DNA of 64,000 nt. Origin: Flavobacterium macrobrachii. Its GTDB lineage: Bacteria > Bacteroidota > Bacteroidia > Flavobacteriales > Flavobacteriaceae. Shown here piece by piece: positions 28,573-37,982 of this stretch. The stretch is taken from assembly GCF_014486675.1 (NCBI RefSeq), contig NZ_JACTAC010000003.1, positions 45,954-109,953 on the forward strand. Direction: 5' to 3'. The notes under the pieces were generated by a model. The model had not been told where the DNA came from. It saw only the letters and a program-made list of their open reading frames with translations, and ran no database searches. The position numbers and the translations under genes are program-made. Position 1 is the stretch's first letter. The number at the start of each line of letters is the position of its first letter.

Positions 28573-29895
28573 TTATTCCTCTTTTTCGGCTCTGCTAAGT
28601 ATGTTTTCGGGCAATGCTTTTTTAGCTTTTGCGCCCATTTTTTTGAGTTTTTCAACACTAGTAATTAGGTTTCCTTTACCGTCAATTAATTTATTCATCG
28701 CATCAGAATATCCAGCTTTGGCATCATCCATTTTTTTTCCAACTGAAATTAAATCGCTCAAAAGTCCGTGGAATTTATCATACAAAGCTCCAGCTTGTCG
28801 CGCAATTTCTACGGCATTTTCCTGTTGCTTTTGGTTTGTCCACATACTGTCGATGGTTCGCAAGGTTGCCAAAAGCGTTGAAGGCGTAACAATCACAATA
28901 TTTTTCTCAAATGCTTTGTTGTATAAAGTTGTATCTTCGTTTAAAGCTAGAGCAAATGCCGATTCTATTGGAATGAAAAGTAACACAAAATCTGGACTTT
29001 CCATTTGATACAAATCGTGATAATTTTTTTCACTCAATTGATCGATATGTCGTTTTAATGAAATTAAATGTTCTTTTAGAAATTGCGATTTTAAGTTGTC
29101 ATCTTCTTCGTTGATGTATTTTTCATAAGCTGTAAGTGTTACTTTTGAATCTACAATCATTTTCTTTCCGTCAGGAAGATTAATCACAACATCGGGTTGC
29201 ACACGATTGCCTTCTTCCGTTGTAAAGCTTTGTTGCACTTCATATTCGCGACCTTTTTCCAAGCCTGATTTTTCTAAAACACGTTCCAAAATCAATTCGC
29301 CCCAATTTCCTTGCATTTTACTGTCGCCTTTCAACGCTTTGGTCAAATTCAGCGTTTCTTTACTCATTTGCTCGTTCATTTCACGCAAACCTAAAATTTG
29401 CTGACGTAAAGCTGCATGATAATCAATACTTTCCTTGTGCGTATCTTCAACTTTCTTTTCAAAAAGCTGAATTTTGTCTTGCAATGGCGAAAGAATATTT
29501 TTCAGATTTTCTTTATTTTGTTCTGTGAATTTCGTGGTTTTCTCTTCCAGAATTTTATTTGCCAAATTCTCAAATTCTTTAGTAAATTTCTCCTGTAGCT
29601 TTTCTACTTCTTCTTTTTGTTCTTTATTCCGCTCCCAAAGATTTTCAAAATCAGTTTCTTTTTTTGATAATTGTATTGCAAGCGACTCTTTTTCGGTTCG
29701 AATAAATTCTCGTTCTTGAACGGTTTGATTTACTTGCAATTTCAATTGTTCAATTTGTTGCAATAAACCATTTATTTTTTCTTCCAAAGAAGCTTTTTCG
29801 GTTTTAGAATTGGCAGAAAAAATGATTTTGCCAATAAAAATACCAAATACCAATACTACTAAAATACTAAAAATAAAAATCAATTTATCGTCCAT
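28573..29895 (-). CDS. rmuC: DNA recombination protein RmuC
   Basis: RmuC is a membrane-anchored PD-(D/E)XK-like protein implicated in limiting DNA inversions and restricting foreign DNA. The 440 residues start with a membrane helix (LIFIFSILVVLVFGIFIGKIIF), then a long coiled coil to about residue 150. The RmuC domain follows with QGNWGELILERVLEKSGL, VQPDVVINLPDGKKMIVDSKV and FVLLFIPIESAFA. The order and length are typical. Confidence 0.95.
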   Translation of the reverse strand: MDDKLIFIFSILVVLVFGIFIGKIIFSANSKTEKASLEEKINGLLQQIEQLKLQVNQTVQEREFIRTEKESLAIQLSKKETDFENLWERNKEQKEEVEKLQEKFTKEFENLANKILEEKTTKFTEQNKENLKNILSPLQDKIQLFEKKVEDTHKESIDYHAALRQQILGLREMNEQMSKETLNLTKALKGDSKMQGNWGELILERVLEKSGLEKGREYEVQQSFTTEEGNRVQPDVVINLPDGKKMIVDSKVTLTAYEKYINEEDDNLKSQFLKEHLISLKRHIDQLSEKNYHDLYQMESPDFVLLFIPIESAFALALNEDTTLYNKAFEKNIVIVTPSTLLATLRTIDSMWTNQKQQENAVEIARQAGALYDKFHGLLSDLISVGKKMDDAKAGYSDAMNKLIDGKGNLITSVEKLKKMGAKAKKALPENILSRAEKEE

Positions 29896-30013
29896 AAAAA
29901 AAATAACTATTTAAAGAGTTAAAGATACATAGTTTGAAATAAAAATATTGTTAGTTTTAAAAATACTTTTTTACTTTGGCATTGTTTTTGAAAAAACGTA
30001 AATAGAAAAAAAT

Positions 30014-30021
30014 TATATTTA
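30014..30021 (+). promoter_or_regulatory. Weak promoter-like element before the DUF4476 gene
   Basis: TATATTTA, one base from the TAnnTTTG consensus, lies 20 bases before the start codon. The upstream TTTG is too far for a good match. Confidence 0.3.
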
Positions 30022-30041
30022 CCACAAAAAAATAAAGATTT

Positions 30042-30998
30042 ATGATTAGAAAAATTACACTTTTAGCATTTTTATTGATTTCATCAATAAGTTTTTCACA
30101 AATTGGACCTGTTGGACATTTAACCATTTTTTCTGAAGATGGTGATAGATTTACTTTAATTCTAAATGGAGAAGTAATAAATGATACGCCTCAAACTAAC
30201 CTTAGAGTTGAAGATTTAAATCAACCATATTACAATGCAAAAATCAGATTTGAAGATAAAACTTTAGCTGATATCTCAAAAAATAACTTAATGATTGCTG
30301 ATGTTGATGGAATTTTTTCTGATGTAACATACAAAATTAGAAGAGATAAGAACAACAGAACCAAAATGAAGATGAACTATTTTTCAGCTATTCCTGTTCA
30401 ACCAGATTTTATTCCACCATCCAACGTACATGTTGTTCATTATGGACAACCAAGACCAGTTGCAACACAACAAGTAATTGTGCAACAACCTGTTGGTGGC
30501 GTTTCTCAAACAACAACTACTACAACCACACAAACTGGTGGAACCAATGTTGGAGTTGGAGTTAATATTGGTGGAGTTAATATGGGAATTTCTATAAACG
30601 ACGGAATGGGAACAGGTGTAGTTACTCAAACCACAACAACTACAACAACAAATAATAGTTCTCAAGTAATAGTTGTTGACGAACCAATTAGAGGTTGTGG
30701 TGGAAGATCTTGTATGACATCGAGTAATTTTAATGCTGCGCTAGCAACCATAAAAAAACAGAATTTTGAAGATACACAACTAAAAACAGCAAAACAAGTC
30801 ATTGCAGCTAATTGTTTAAATGTAGATCAAATTATTCAAATTGCTAATACTTTTTGTTTTGAAGACAATAAATTAGAATTTGCCAAATTTGCCTATGATT
30901 ATTGCATTGAGCCAAGAAATTACTTCAAATTAAACGGAATTTTTTCTTTTAGTAGTAACGTAGACGAACTTTCTGACTATGTTCAGAGTCGTCAGTAA
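30042..30998 (+). CDS. DUF4476 domain secreted protein
   Basis: A 318-residue protein with signal FLLISSISFSQ. Residues 20-130 form a compact beta region. Residues 145-215 are a low-complexity Thr/Gly/Val/Asn linker with two runs of Thr, including a TQTTTTTTTQTGG-like stretch. The C-terminal 95 residues are a helical DUF4476 domain (MTSSNFNAALATIKKQNFED). It is probably periplasmic or surface exposed. The function is unknown. Confidence 0.85.
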   Translation: MIRKITLLAFLLISSISFSQIGPVGHLTIFSEDGDRFTLILNGEVINDTPQTNLRVEDLNQPYYNAKIRFEDKTLADISKNNLMIADVDGIFSDVTYKIRRDKNNRTKMKMNYFSAIPVQPDFIPPSNVHVVHYGQPRPVATQQVIVQQPVGGVSQTTTTTTTQTGGTNVGVGVNIGGVNMGISINDGMGTGVVTQTTTTTTTNNSSQVIVVDEPIRGCGGRSCMTSSNFNAALATIKKQNFEDTQLKTAKQVIAANCLNVDQIIQIANTFCFEDNKLEFAKFAYDYCIEPRNYFKLNGIFSFSSNVDELSDYVQSRQ

Positions 30999-31019
30999 AT
31001 TTTAAAAATATAAGATAAT

Positions 31020-31050
31020 GAAGACCATCCAAATTAGGATGGTCTTTTTT
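31020..31050 (+). terminator. Terminator after the DUF4476 gene
   Basis: AGACCATCC/GGATGGTCT stem with an AAATTA loop and a T run. Its presence argues against an rluE start at the ATG at 31018. Confidence 0.88.
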
Positions 31051-31074
31051 ATTTTTGTCCAAATAAAAAAAGCA

Positions 31075-31641
31075 ATGCACCGTCATTTTCTACTTCACAA
31101 ACCGCATGGTTATTTATCGCAATTTGTTTACGAAAAAAAGCGACATAAAAAGCTGTTGGGCGAATTGTATAATTTCCCCGAAAATACCATGGCAATAGGT
31201 CGATTGGACGAAGACAGCGAAGGTTTACTTTTGTTAACTACTGATGGAATGATGAGCGAAATCGTCAGAAGTAAAACCGTTGAAAAGGAATATTTTGCTC
31301 AAGTAGATGGAATTATCAATCAAGAAGCGGTCGAAAAATTAAAAAATGGTGTCGAAATTGGTTTCAAAGGCATTCGATATACAACCAAAAAATGTGAAGC
31401 CAAAATCATAACCGAACTTCCAACTTGCATTGGCGAAGGCAGAAGAATTCGAGATGAACGTCACGGACCAACTTCTTGGATTTCGATTACGTTAACCGAA
31501 GGAAAATTTCGCCAAGTTAGAAAAATGACAGCTGCAGTTGGATTTCCAACGCTTCGATTGGTTAGAATTCGAGTAGGAAACCTACATTTGCAAAACTTAA
31601 AAGCTGGAGAAGTTTTAGAAATTGATAAATTCAATGTCTAA
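31075..31641 (+). CDS. rluE: 23S rRNA pseudouridine synthase, RluE type
   Basis: A 188-residue pseudouridine synthase of the RsuA/RluE group. The catalytic Asp is in AIGRLDEDSEGLLLLTTDG, followed by KTVEKEYFAQVDG, FRQVRKMTAAVGFPTLRLVRIRVG. It has no S4 domain, as in RluE. The ATG at 31075 was chosen because the sequence before it forms the preceding terminator. The exact 23S position cannot be decided from sequence. Confidence 0.88.
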   Translation: MHRHFLLHKPHGYLSQFVYEKKRHKKLLGELYNFPENTMAIGRLDEDSEGLLLLTTDGMMSEIVRSKTVEKEYFAQVDGIINQEAVEKLKNGVEIGFKGIRYTTKKCEAKIITELPTCIGEGRRIRDERHGPTSWISITLTEGKFRQVRKMTAAVGFPTLRLVRIRVGNLHLQNLKAGEVLEIDKFNV

Positions 31642-31669
31642 CAATCTAATAATCTAACAATCTAAATTA

Positions 31670-32119
31670 ATGCTAAACATCGTTCTCGTTGAACCCGAAA
31701 TACCTAACAACACCGGAAACATTGGTCGCCTTTGTGTTGGAACCGAAAGTCGTTTGCACTTAATAAAACCATACGGATTTGAAATTACTGATAAAAATTT
31801 AAAGCGTTCGGGTTTGGATTATTGGGTACATTTGGAATGGAACGAATATAATAATGTGGACGAATGGATGGCTCAAATTCCTGATAAATCAAGAGTTTTT
31901 TTGATGAGTTCTCATGCTTCTCATTCGATTTATGATGTGGAATATCAAGATGGTGATTGGTTGGTTTTTGGCAAAGAAAGCGTAGGTTTAAGCCAAGAAG
32001 TTTTAGCAAAATTTGAAAATCACCTCAAAATTCCAATGTCTAATCTGATTAGAAGTTATAACATTGCCAATTCTGTAGCATTTGTTATTGGCGAAGCGAG
32101 AAGACAGATTTCTTTGTGA
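31670..32119 (+). CDS. trmL: tRNA (cytidine/uridine-2'-O)-methyltransferase TrmL
   Basis: A SPOUT enzyme of 149 residues that methylates the ribose at position 34 of some leucine tRNAs. The motifs are EPEIPNNTGNIGRLC, DWLVFGKESVGLSQE and the knotted end IPMSNLIRSYNIANSVAFVIGEA. The minimal length is typical of TrmL. It follows the rluE-like gene by 28 bases, in line with a small RNA-modification unit. Confidence 0.93.
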   Translation: MLNIVLVEPEIPNNTGNIGRLCVGTESRLHLIKPYGFEITDKNLKRSGLDYWVHLEWNEYNNVDEWMAQIPDKSRVFLMSSHASHSIYDVEYQDGDWLVFGKESVGLSQEVLAKFENHLKIPMSNLIRSYNIANSVAFVIGEARRQISL

Positions 32120-32135
32120 GATTGAGAGATTGTAG

Positions 32136-32163
32136 GATTGAAAGAAGTATTTTGTCTTCAATC
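32136..32163. terminator. Weak hairpin between convergent trmL and btuD
   Basis: GATTGAAAGA and TCTTCAATC pair imperfectly around a nine-base loop between convergent genes. It has no strong T run. Confidence 0.4.
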
Positions 32164-32180
32164 TTTAAATCCAAATGTCT

Positions 32181-32981
32181 TTATGTCTTAAAATTAGCAT
32201 CTCGTATAACAAACTTCCCTTTTTGACTATCAAAAGTTATGGTTTCGTCTTTAAAAAGTGAATTGAAAACTCCTTTTGAAATCAAGTTACAAGGTTGATC
32301 TTGAACGATATTTTCTTCGGTCATGACAATCATTTCATCCGAAAGTTGAATAGCTAAATCAATATCATGTGTAGAAAAAAGAATACATTTATTAGTTTCT
32401 TGTGATAGTTTTTTCAAAAGTTTAAAAACCGAAACTTTATGAAATAAATCCAAATGCGTTGTTGGTTCGTCTAAAATAATAATGGAAGTTTCTTGTGCCA
32501 AAGCGCGTGCAATCATCACTTTTTGCAATTGTCCATCACTTATTTCAAAATGTTTTTTTTCGGCTAAATGCTCAATTTGAACCAAATGCATTACATCGTT
32601 TACAACTTTCAAATCATCATCAGAAAGTTTTCCCAGCCAATTGGTATAAGGTTGTCTTCCCAAAGCAATGAGTTCAAAAACGGTCAAATTGCTTGGTGGT
32701 AATTTTTCGGTTAAAACTAAACTTAAATTTTGAGCTAATTCTAATGTGTCAAACGAATTTATATTTTTTTCGGCAAAAAAAACATCGCCTGAAAGTGGCT
32801 TTTGAATTCCGGTTAAGGTTCGTAAAAGCGTTGATTTTCCTATTCCGTTGGCACCAACAAGCGTGATTAATTTATCCGAAGTCAGTTCCAAATTTAAGTT
32901 TTTGGCAATGACAATGGTTTCCTTTTTGGTTTTATAACCAATGGATAAATCGTGAGTTGCTATGATGGTTTTTTTCTCCAA
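32181..32981 (-). CDS. btuD: ABC transporter ATPase, vitamin B12/iron-complex type
   Basis: The ATP-binding subunit of a FecCD-type importer, about 266 residues. Visible are Walker A GANGIGKST, an ABC signature in the variant form ISDGQLQK, and Walker B IIILDEPTTHLD with the H-loop STHDIDLA. An ATG at 33035 would overlap the lipoprotein gene by 52 bases, so a TTG at 32981, three bases after the lipoprotein stop, is preferred. The middle Ser-Asp-Gly-Gln in place of Ser-Gly-Gly-Gln is a mild deviation. The likely substrate is cobalamin, because of the riboswitch and btuB next door. Confidence 0.8.
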   Translation of the reverse strand: MEKKTIIATHDLSIGYKTKKETIVIAKNLNLELTSDKLITLVGANGIGKSTLLRTLTGIQKPLSGDVFFAEKNINSFDTLELAQNLSLVLTEKLPPSNLTVFELIALGRQPYTNWLGKLSDDDLKVVNDVMHLVQIEHLAEKKHFEISDGQLQKVMIARALAQETSIIILDEPTTHLDLFHKVSVFKLLKKLSQETNKCILFSTHDIDLAIQLSDEMIVMTEENIVQDQPCNLISKGVFNSLFKDETITFDSQKGKFVIRDANFKT

Positions 32982-32983
32982 TT

Positions 32984-33415
32984 CTATTGAATAGTTATAG
33001 TGTACTCTTTTGAAACAGTGTCGTTTCCGAAGCAAATTCTATTATCATCTTCCCAAAAACCTTGCTCTTCATTATAATATTCTGGATAATCGATAGTAAC
33101 AGTAACTTTAAAAGTATAAACGCCACCTTGATTTGCCGCACCGCCAAAATATAATCTTCTTCCTTGTTCAAAATAAGTCATTCCTGGTGGAAAATTTCCA
33201 GAAACTGAAAAATAATAGTCATAGTCATCATCATTGGAATCATTTTTTACCGATGCTGATATAAAATTACTGTAGCTTTGATTTGTATATCCTAATGGTA
33301 ATGATTTTGAGTTCAATTCAGGTTTTGTACTTGCTATGCAATCAATTAATTCACTACAACTATTGAATGTTAGGAACAAAATTAATAAAGCGAGAAAATT
33401 TAAAATAGTTTTCAA
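32984..33415 (-). CDS. Small lipoprotein within the B12 uptake operon
   Basis: A 143-residue lipoprotein (FLALLILFLTFNSC) of otherwise beta character. It contains LPLGYTNQSY, a Tyr/Asp-rich patch (DSNDDDYDYYFSVSG) and PPGMTYFEQG, which resembles an Ig/putative-Ig domain. It sits between the permease and ATPase genes with short gaps, which is not the usual order for BtuFCD. A substrate-capture or accessory role is inference from position only. Confidence 0.65.
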   Translation of the reverse strand: MKTILNFLALLILFLTFNSCSELIDCIASTKPELNSKSLPLGYTNQSYSNFISASVKNDSNDDDYDYYFSVSGNFPPGMTYFEQGRRLYFGGAANQGGVYTFKVTVTIDYPEYYNEEQGFWEDDNRICFGNDTVSKEYTITIQ

Positions 33416-33442
33416 ATTCTATGTGTTTTTAAAAAAAAAAAA

Positions 33443-34465
33443 TTAAATAGTTTTCCGTTTAATAATCAACCAAATAACAATCGGTGCGCCAACTAATGAA
33501 GTAATCGCATTAATCGGTAGCGTAAAATCACTCATCGGCATTTGAGAAATTAAATCACAAAGTAACATAATTATCGCTCCAATTAAAATCGTTCCAATAA
33601 AGAGTGTTTTATGATTACTAGTTTGAAATAATAGTTTTGTCAAATGTGGTACAGCCAATCCAATAAAAGCAATTGGACCAACAAAAGCGGTAATGCTTCC
33701 CGTTAAAATACTGGTTGAAAGTATGATGATGTTTTGCGTTTTTTTGAAATTCAAACCCATACTTTTGGCATAATTTTCTCCAAGCAATAATGCATCCAAA
33801 GGTTTCAAGGAAGTAATACTCAATAGTATACCAATAAAAATTACAATCGACAGAAAACCAATATTTTGCCAACTGATATTTCCGATGTTTCCCATTGACC
33901 AAAAAGTGTATTTCTGTAATTGTTCTGCCGTACTGAAATAGGTTAAAATATTGACTATTGCACTCGTAAAACTACTGAACATCAATCCTACAATCAAAAT
34001 TGACATCACATCACGCAGGTATTTTGAAACTAAAATGATAAGCAATAAAACGAATAAACTTCCAACGCACGAAGCCAAAATTATTCCATAGGAAGAAACA
34101 AAAAATTGCGCAATTACAGCGGGTAAAAAACTAGAACCTAAGACTACAAATGCTACGCCAAGACTTGAACCCGAACTCAATCCCAAAACATACGGACCAG
34201 CAAGTGGATTTCTAAAAAAAGTTTGCATCAATAATCCACTAACAGAAAGTGAAATTCCAACTAAAATTGCAGTAACTGCTTTTGGTAAACGATAATTGGT
34301 AATGATATATTCCCAAGTTTCTTTTTCGACAGTTGAACCCAAAATACTTTTTACCACTTCTTTAATCGGAATGGAAACCTGACCAAAGGAAATGTTCAAT
34401 AATAATGTCAATAGCAATAGCAATAACAAAAAAGTAAAAAGAGATATGTTTCTTTTTGAATTCAA
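33443..34465 (-). CDS. btuC: FecCD/BtuC-type ABC transporter permease
   Basis: A 340-residue inner-membrane permease with about ten hydrophobic segments. The family motif is FFRNPLAGPYVLGLSSGSSLG, with FVGPIAFIGLAVPHLTKLL near the end as the coupling region. Members of this family import cobalamin, haem or siderophores; the neighbourhood favours cobalamin. It is 18 bases downstream of the binding-protein gene. Confidence 0.92.
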   Translation of the reverse strand: MNSKRNISLFTFLLLLLLLTLLLNISFGQVSIPIKEVVKSILGSTVEKETWEYIITNYRLPKAVTAILVGISLSVSGLLMQTFFRNPLAGPYVLGLSSGSSLGVAFVVLGSSFLPAVIAQFFVSSYGIILASCVGSLFVLLLIILVSKYLRDVMSILIVGLMFSSFTSAIVNILTYFSTAEQLQKYTFWSMGNIGNISWQNIGFLSIVIFIGILLSITSLKPLDALLLGENYAKSMGLNFKKTQNIIILSTSILTGSITAFVGPIAFIGLAVPHLTKLLFQTSNHKTLFIGTILIGAIIMLLCDLISQMPMSDFTLPINAITSLVGAPIVIWLIIKRKTI

Positions 34466-34483
34466 ATCTGTGATAATTTGTGT

Positions 34484-35620
34484 TTATTGTAACTTCTCAA
34501 AAAAGAAAGGTTCATAACCAACCAATAATTCCGGATGTAAAATTTTCACCAAATCTTTCAGCACTATATCCGGACGATTTGGTGCTAATTCGTAATATAA
34601 AACGCCACCAGTTTTTCCTCTTTTTCTTGTGAACGAATATACGTTTTTGTTTTTAAATGCATCAAATTGCGTATAATGTGGATTGGTATCAGTCATTTCT
34701 TTTAAGGTAGAAAATTGTCCCGAAGTTAACCAAATATCGGCATTTTTGGCTTTTTCAAAAACTGTTTCAAAGGATAACGACAAACTTCCGGTTCCAGTTG
34801 TTTCTTGCCATAAATAGTTGGCATTGGCTTGTTTTAACAGCAAACTTCCCCAACTTGTTCCGCGTGGCAAATACCATTTGTCTTCAAACATATCGCCAGC
34901 CAAAACCGTTGGAGTAGCAGTAGCTTGTTTGGCAATTTCGATGGTTTTTAAATAGTCAGTTTCAATTTTGTTAAATAATTCTTCGGCTTTTTTCTGTTTG
35001 CCAAAAATAGCTCCGAAAAATTTAATCCATTCCGCTTTTCCCAATGGTGTTTCTTCATTCCAATCGCCGTTAAGCATTACTTTTAAACCACTTTTTTGCA
35101 AATTATCTAGCGTTGGATTGTTGTTGTCAATGCCATAACCAATGATGACATCGGGTTGCAAATCGAGTATAACTTCAGTATTGAGTGATTGATTATTTCC
35201 GAGTTCTTTAATCTTTTTTTGTTCTATTAGCGTTCTCACTTTTTCCGAAGAAATATAATCCAAATTAGGAAAACCAATTAGTCTTGTCTCTTCGTCAAGC
35301 ATTTCCAATGACGGAATATGTGTTGTTGAGGTAACCACAATTTTCTGAATTGGAACGCTGATAATTGGATTTTGAGATAAACTGTCAGGAACAATTCCAT
35401 TTTTCTCTTTTAGGATGTAAGTGTATGTTTTTGTAGCTTTTGGCCAAGGATTTTTAACCGTAACGATGCTAAAGCCATCATAATTTTCAATGGAAAAACC
35501 TTTAGCATATTTTACCGTATTTTCAACAGAAATTGTTTTATCGAGTTTGGTTTCGGTTTTGCATTGAACGAATAAAAACAGCACAAAAATTTGTGAAAAG
35601 GTTTTGAAAATGGATTTCAT
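34484..35620 (-). CDS. btuF: Periplasmic B12-binding lipoprotein, BtuF-like
   Basis: A 378-residue substrate-binding protein with a lipoprotein signal (FVLFLFVQC). The two-lobe type III binding fold is indicated by PIQKIVVTSTTHIPSLEML, ILDLQPDVIIGYG and DMFEDKWYLPRGTSWGSLLL. It heads the operon binding protein-permease-lipoprotein-ATPase. The cobalamin assignment rests on the divergent riboswitch-btuB unit. Confidence 0.87.
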   Translation of the reverse strand: MKSIFKTFSQIFVLFLFVQCKTETKLDKTISVENTVKYAKGFSIENYDGFSIVTVKNPWPKATKTYTYILKEKNGIVPDSLSQNPIISVPIQKIVVTSTTHIPSLEMLDEETRLIGFPNLDYISSEKVRTLIEQKKIKELGNNQSLNTEVILDLQPDVIIGYGIDNNNPTLDNLQKSGLKVMLNGDWNEETPLGKAEWIKFFGAIFGKQKKAEELFNKIETDYLKTIEIAKQATATPTVLAGDMFEDKWYLPRGTSWGSLLLKQANANYLWQETTGTGSLSLSFETVFEKAKNADIWLTSGQFSTLKEMTDTNPHYTQFDAFKNKNVYSFTRKRGKTGGVLYYELAPNRPDIVLKDLVKILHPELLVGYEPFFFEKLQ

Positions 35621-35646
35621 TGGAAAATTTTTAGCAAAAGTAATCT

Positions 35647-35675
35647 TTTGTTATTAATAATTTAATATACATTTG
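35647..35675 (+). promoter_or_regulatory. Promoter of riboswitch-btuB
   Basis: TTTG (35647-35650), 17 bases and TACATTTG (35668-35675) match the Bacteroidota consensus exactly. Transcription would begin near 35682, just ahead of the riboswitch. Confidence 0.8.
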
Positions 35676-35699
35676 CACTCGAATTTTGGTTGCATTTTT

Positions 35700-35885
35700 A
35701 GTATTTAAAATTGCATTAAAAGGGAATTTGGTTAAAATCCAAAACTGTACCCGCAACTGTAAGCTATAAACGAGTTGTTAACTACATGTCATTGTTTGCC
35801 ACGGCGAATGAGAAGACGAACAACATCGATGCAAGTCAGGAAACCTGCCTTTATTCATTGAGTAACAAACTTTCGGGAAAAAAGG
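35700..35885 (+). promoter_or_regulatory. Cobalamin riboswitch
   Basis: The 328-base gap between btuF and btuB contains a cobalamin riboswitch. The GGGAA...GGT...AATCC...ACTG...CCGCAACTGTAAGC series runs from about 35722 to 35764. The B12 box AGTCAGGAAACCTGCC is at 35834-35849. It precedes btuB on the plus strand, so binding of adenosylcobalamin should lower btuB expression. The downstream hairpin with CAAAC/GTTTG arms near 35866-35891 may be part of the expression platform. Confidence 0.93.
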
Positions 35886-35948
35886 TTTGGGTATGGGTAA
35901 ATTCTATGCTTTTCTCCCAGTATTTTTAAATTATTGTTTAACTAAAAA

Positions 35949-37898
35949 ATGAAAAAAACAGTAAAAATCAGTGCGTTTTTTGCATTGGTATCGACTTGTG
36001 TTTTGGCACAAGAAAAAGATTCTCTAAGTATCAATCCATTGAAAGAAGTGGTAATTTCGGATACTAAATTTGCTCTCAAAAAAGAAAAATCGGGAAAAGT
36101 TATTGAAGTGATAACTGCAGAAGATTTAGCAAAAAAATCAGGACAAAGTTTAGCAACCGTTTTAAGTCAAGTTGCTGCTGTTGAAATCAATGGAAATCAA
36201 TCGGCTAACGGAAAGAATTTGGGTTATTACATTCGTGGCGGAAAAAATCGCCAAGTTTTAATCATGATTGATGGAGTTCCTGTTACTGATGCTTCTGGAA
36301 TTAATATTGAATATGATTTACGTTTATTACCTGTAGAACAAGTGGAACGCATTGAAGTAATGAAAGGTGCGGCAAGTACGCTTTATGGAACTGGCGCAGC
36401 AACTGGAGTTATCAATATTACGTTGAAAAAATCGGCTAAGAAGGAAATTCAAGGAAATGCTTATGTAAATATTGGTTCCAATAATACTTCGGAAAACAAA
36501 AAATACAACGGTCAAGATTTTAATCAAGGAATTTCGGTGAATGGCGAAGTTAAAAAAGTGAATTATTTTGCAGGTTTCAACAGCACTGAAACTAGCGGAA
36601 TGTCGCAAATTGCTGAACCTGTTGGAACAAAATATGAAGAAGATCGTTTTTCGAGACAAAATGCAATAGCAAAATTAGGTTTCAAAGCCACGGAAAAATT
36701 GACGCTTGATTTCTTCGGAAATTATGACAGAATTAAAAATGGTTATGATTTTGCTTTTGACAATACCGGCTTTAATGATACCGATGTAAACGAAACAACT
36801 TCGGAGCAAGTTCGTTTTGGGTTTTTGCCAAAATACAAGTATAACAAAGGTGAATTTGTATTAAATTCAGGATTTACCAAAATAAAACGAGATTACAATG
36901 AGTTGAATTCATGGACAAATACTACCGATTATTCTTTGTACGAATCGCGAAGTGTTGTTTTAGACGGATTTAATAAGTATAATTTTAATAATGAATTTGC
37001 TTTGATAGTAGGAGCAAATTATCAGTTTCACGATATGTTGAGCCAAACGCCATTTACAACTATTGAAAATGAAGCGGCAAAATTTAATATTTTGGATGGT
37101 TATACAACTTTAGTTTATAATTCAAGTTTTGGATTGAATGTAAATGCTGGAGCACGATTGAATACGCACAGTCAATATGGTAACAATGTAGTGTATAATT
37201 TTAATCCTTCATATAACTTCAAAACGAGTTTTCCGTTGAAAGTTTTGGCTTCCTATAGTACAGCTTTCATCACGCCAAGTTTGTACCAATTGTATTCAGA
37301 ATATGGAAATACTGATTTAACTCCGGAAGAAAATGCAACAATCGAAGCTGGTTTTGAAACCGAATTATGGAACAAAAAGATAAAATTAAGCGCAGTAGGT
37401 TTTTATCGTGACCAAAATGATGCTATTGATTTCTTCTATAATCCAGATACTTTTGAAGCTTATTATGTTAATGTTGATGGAAAAAGTAAAGCAAAAGGAG
37501 TTGAAACTACGGTTTCAGTTGCTTTAACCGAAAAAGTTAGCTTAAACGGAAATTACACTTTTACACAAGTTGATAAAGTGTTGGACAGATTAATTCCAAA
37601 GCACAAAGCCAATGCAAGTATTGATTTTCAACCAACCAAAAGAACTTTGTTTAACCTAAACTACCAATATTTTAATGCTAGAAATGATGCTTTTTATAAT
37701 GGAACAACTTTTGCTGTGGATACAATCCAATTGGGTTCGTATCAGTTGTTAAATGCTTTGGCAAAATATGAATTAATTCAAAATAGACTAACTGTTTTTG
37801 GAACAGTAACAAATATCTTTAACGAAGAATTTGTTGAAAATGCGGGTTATTCCACACGAGGAAGAAACTTTAAATTAGGTGTAAATATTGTTTTATAA
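35949..37898 (+). CDS. btuB: TonB-dependent vitamin B12 receptor, BtuB-like
   Basis: A 649-residue outer-membrane receptor with signal FFALVSTCVLAQ. The plug domain spans about residues 30-160 (VIEVITAEDLAKKSG, NGKNLGYYIRGGKNRQVLIM, IDGVPVTDASG, ERIEVMKGAASTLYGTGA). The remainder is barrel strands ending in the C-terminal Leu of FKLGVNIVL. It is under a cobalamin riboswitch and opposite btuFC-D, so the substrate is most likely cobalamin or another corrinoid. The barrel is of ordinary length. Confidence 0.93.
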   Translation: MKKTVKISAFFALVSTCVLAQEKDSLSINPLKEVVISDTKFALKKEKSGKVIEVITAEDLAKKSGQSLATVLSQVAAVEINGNQSANGKNLGYYIRGGKNRQVLIMIDGVPVTDASGINIEYDLRLLPVEQVERIEVMKGAASTLYGTGAATGVINITLKKSAKKEIQGNAYVNIGSNNTSENKKYNGQDFNQGISVNGEVKKVNYFAGFNSTETSGMSQIAEPVGTKYEEDRFSRQNAIAKLGFKATEKLTLDFFGNYDRIKNGYDFAFDNTGFNDTDVNETTSEQVRFGFLPKYKYNKGEFVLNSGFTKIKRDYNELNSWTNTTDYSLYESRSVVLDGFNKYNFNNEFALIVGANYQFHDMLSQTPFTTIENEAAKFNILDGYTTLVYNSSFGLNVNAGARLNTHSQYGNNVVYNFNPSYNFKTSFPLKVLASYSTAFITPSLYQLYSEYGNTDLTPEENATIEAGFETELWNKKIKLSAVGFYRDQNDAIDFFYNPDTFEAYYVNVDGKSKAKGVETTVSVALTEKVSLNGNYTFTQVDKVLDRLIPKHKANASIDFQPTKRTLFNLNYQYFNARNDAFYNGTTFAVDTIQLGSYQLLNALAKYELIQNRLTVFGTVTNIFNEEFVENAGYSTRGRNFKLGVNIVL

Positions 37899-37902
37899 AT
37901 AG

Positions 37903-37935
37903 AAAAAGCGGCTTTCAATTTGAAAGCCGTTTTTG
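37903..37935 (+). terminator. Terminator after btuB
   Basis: A CGGCTTTCA/TGAAAGCCG stem with a very short loop, flanked by A and T runs. Confidence 0.88.
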
Positions 37936-37982
37936 TTAATAGTATTATGGATTAATTTAAATTATTAATTTTGAAAAAAAAA

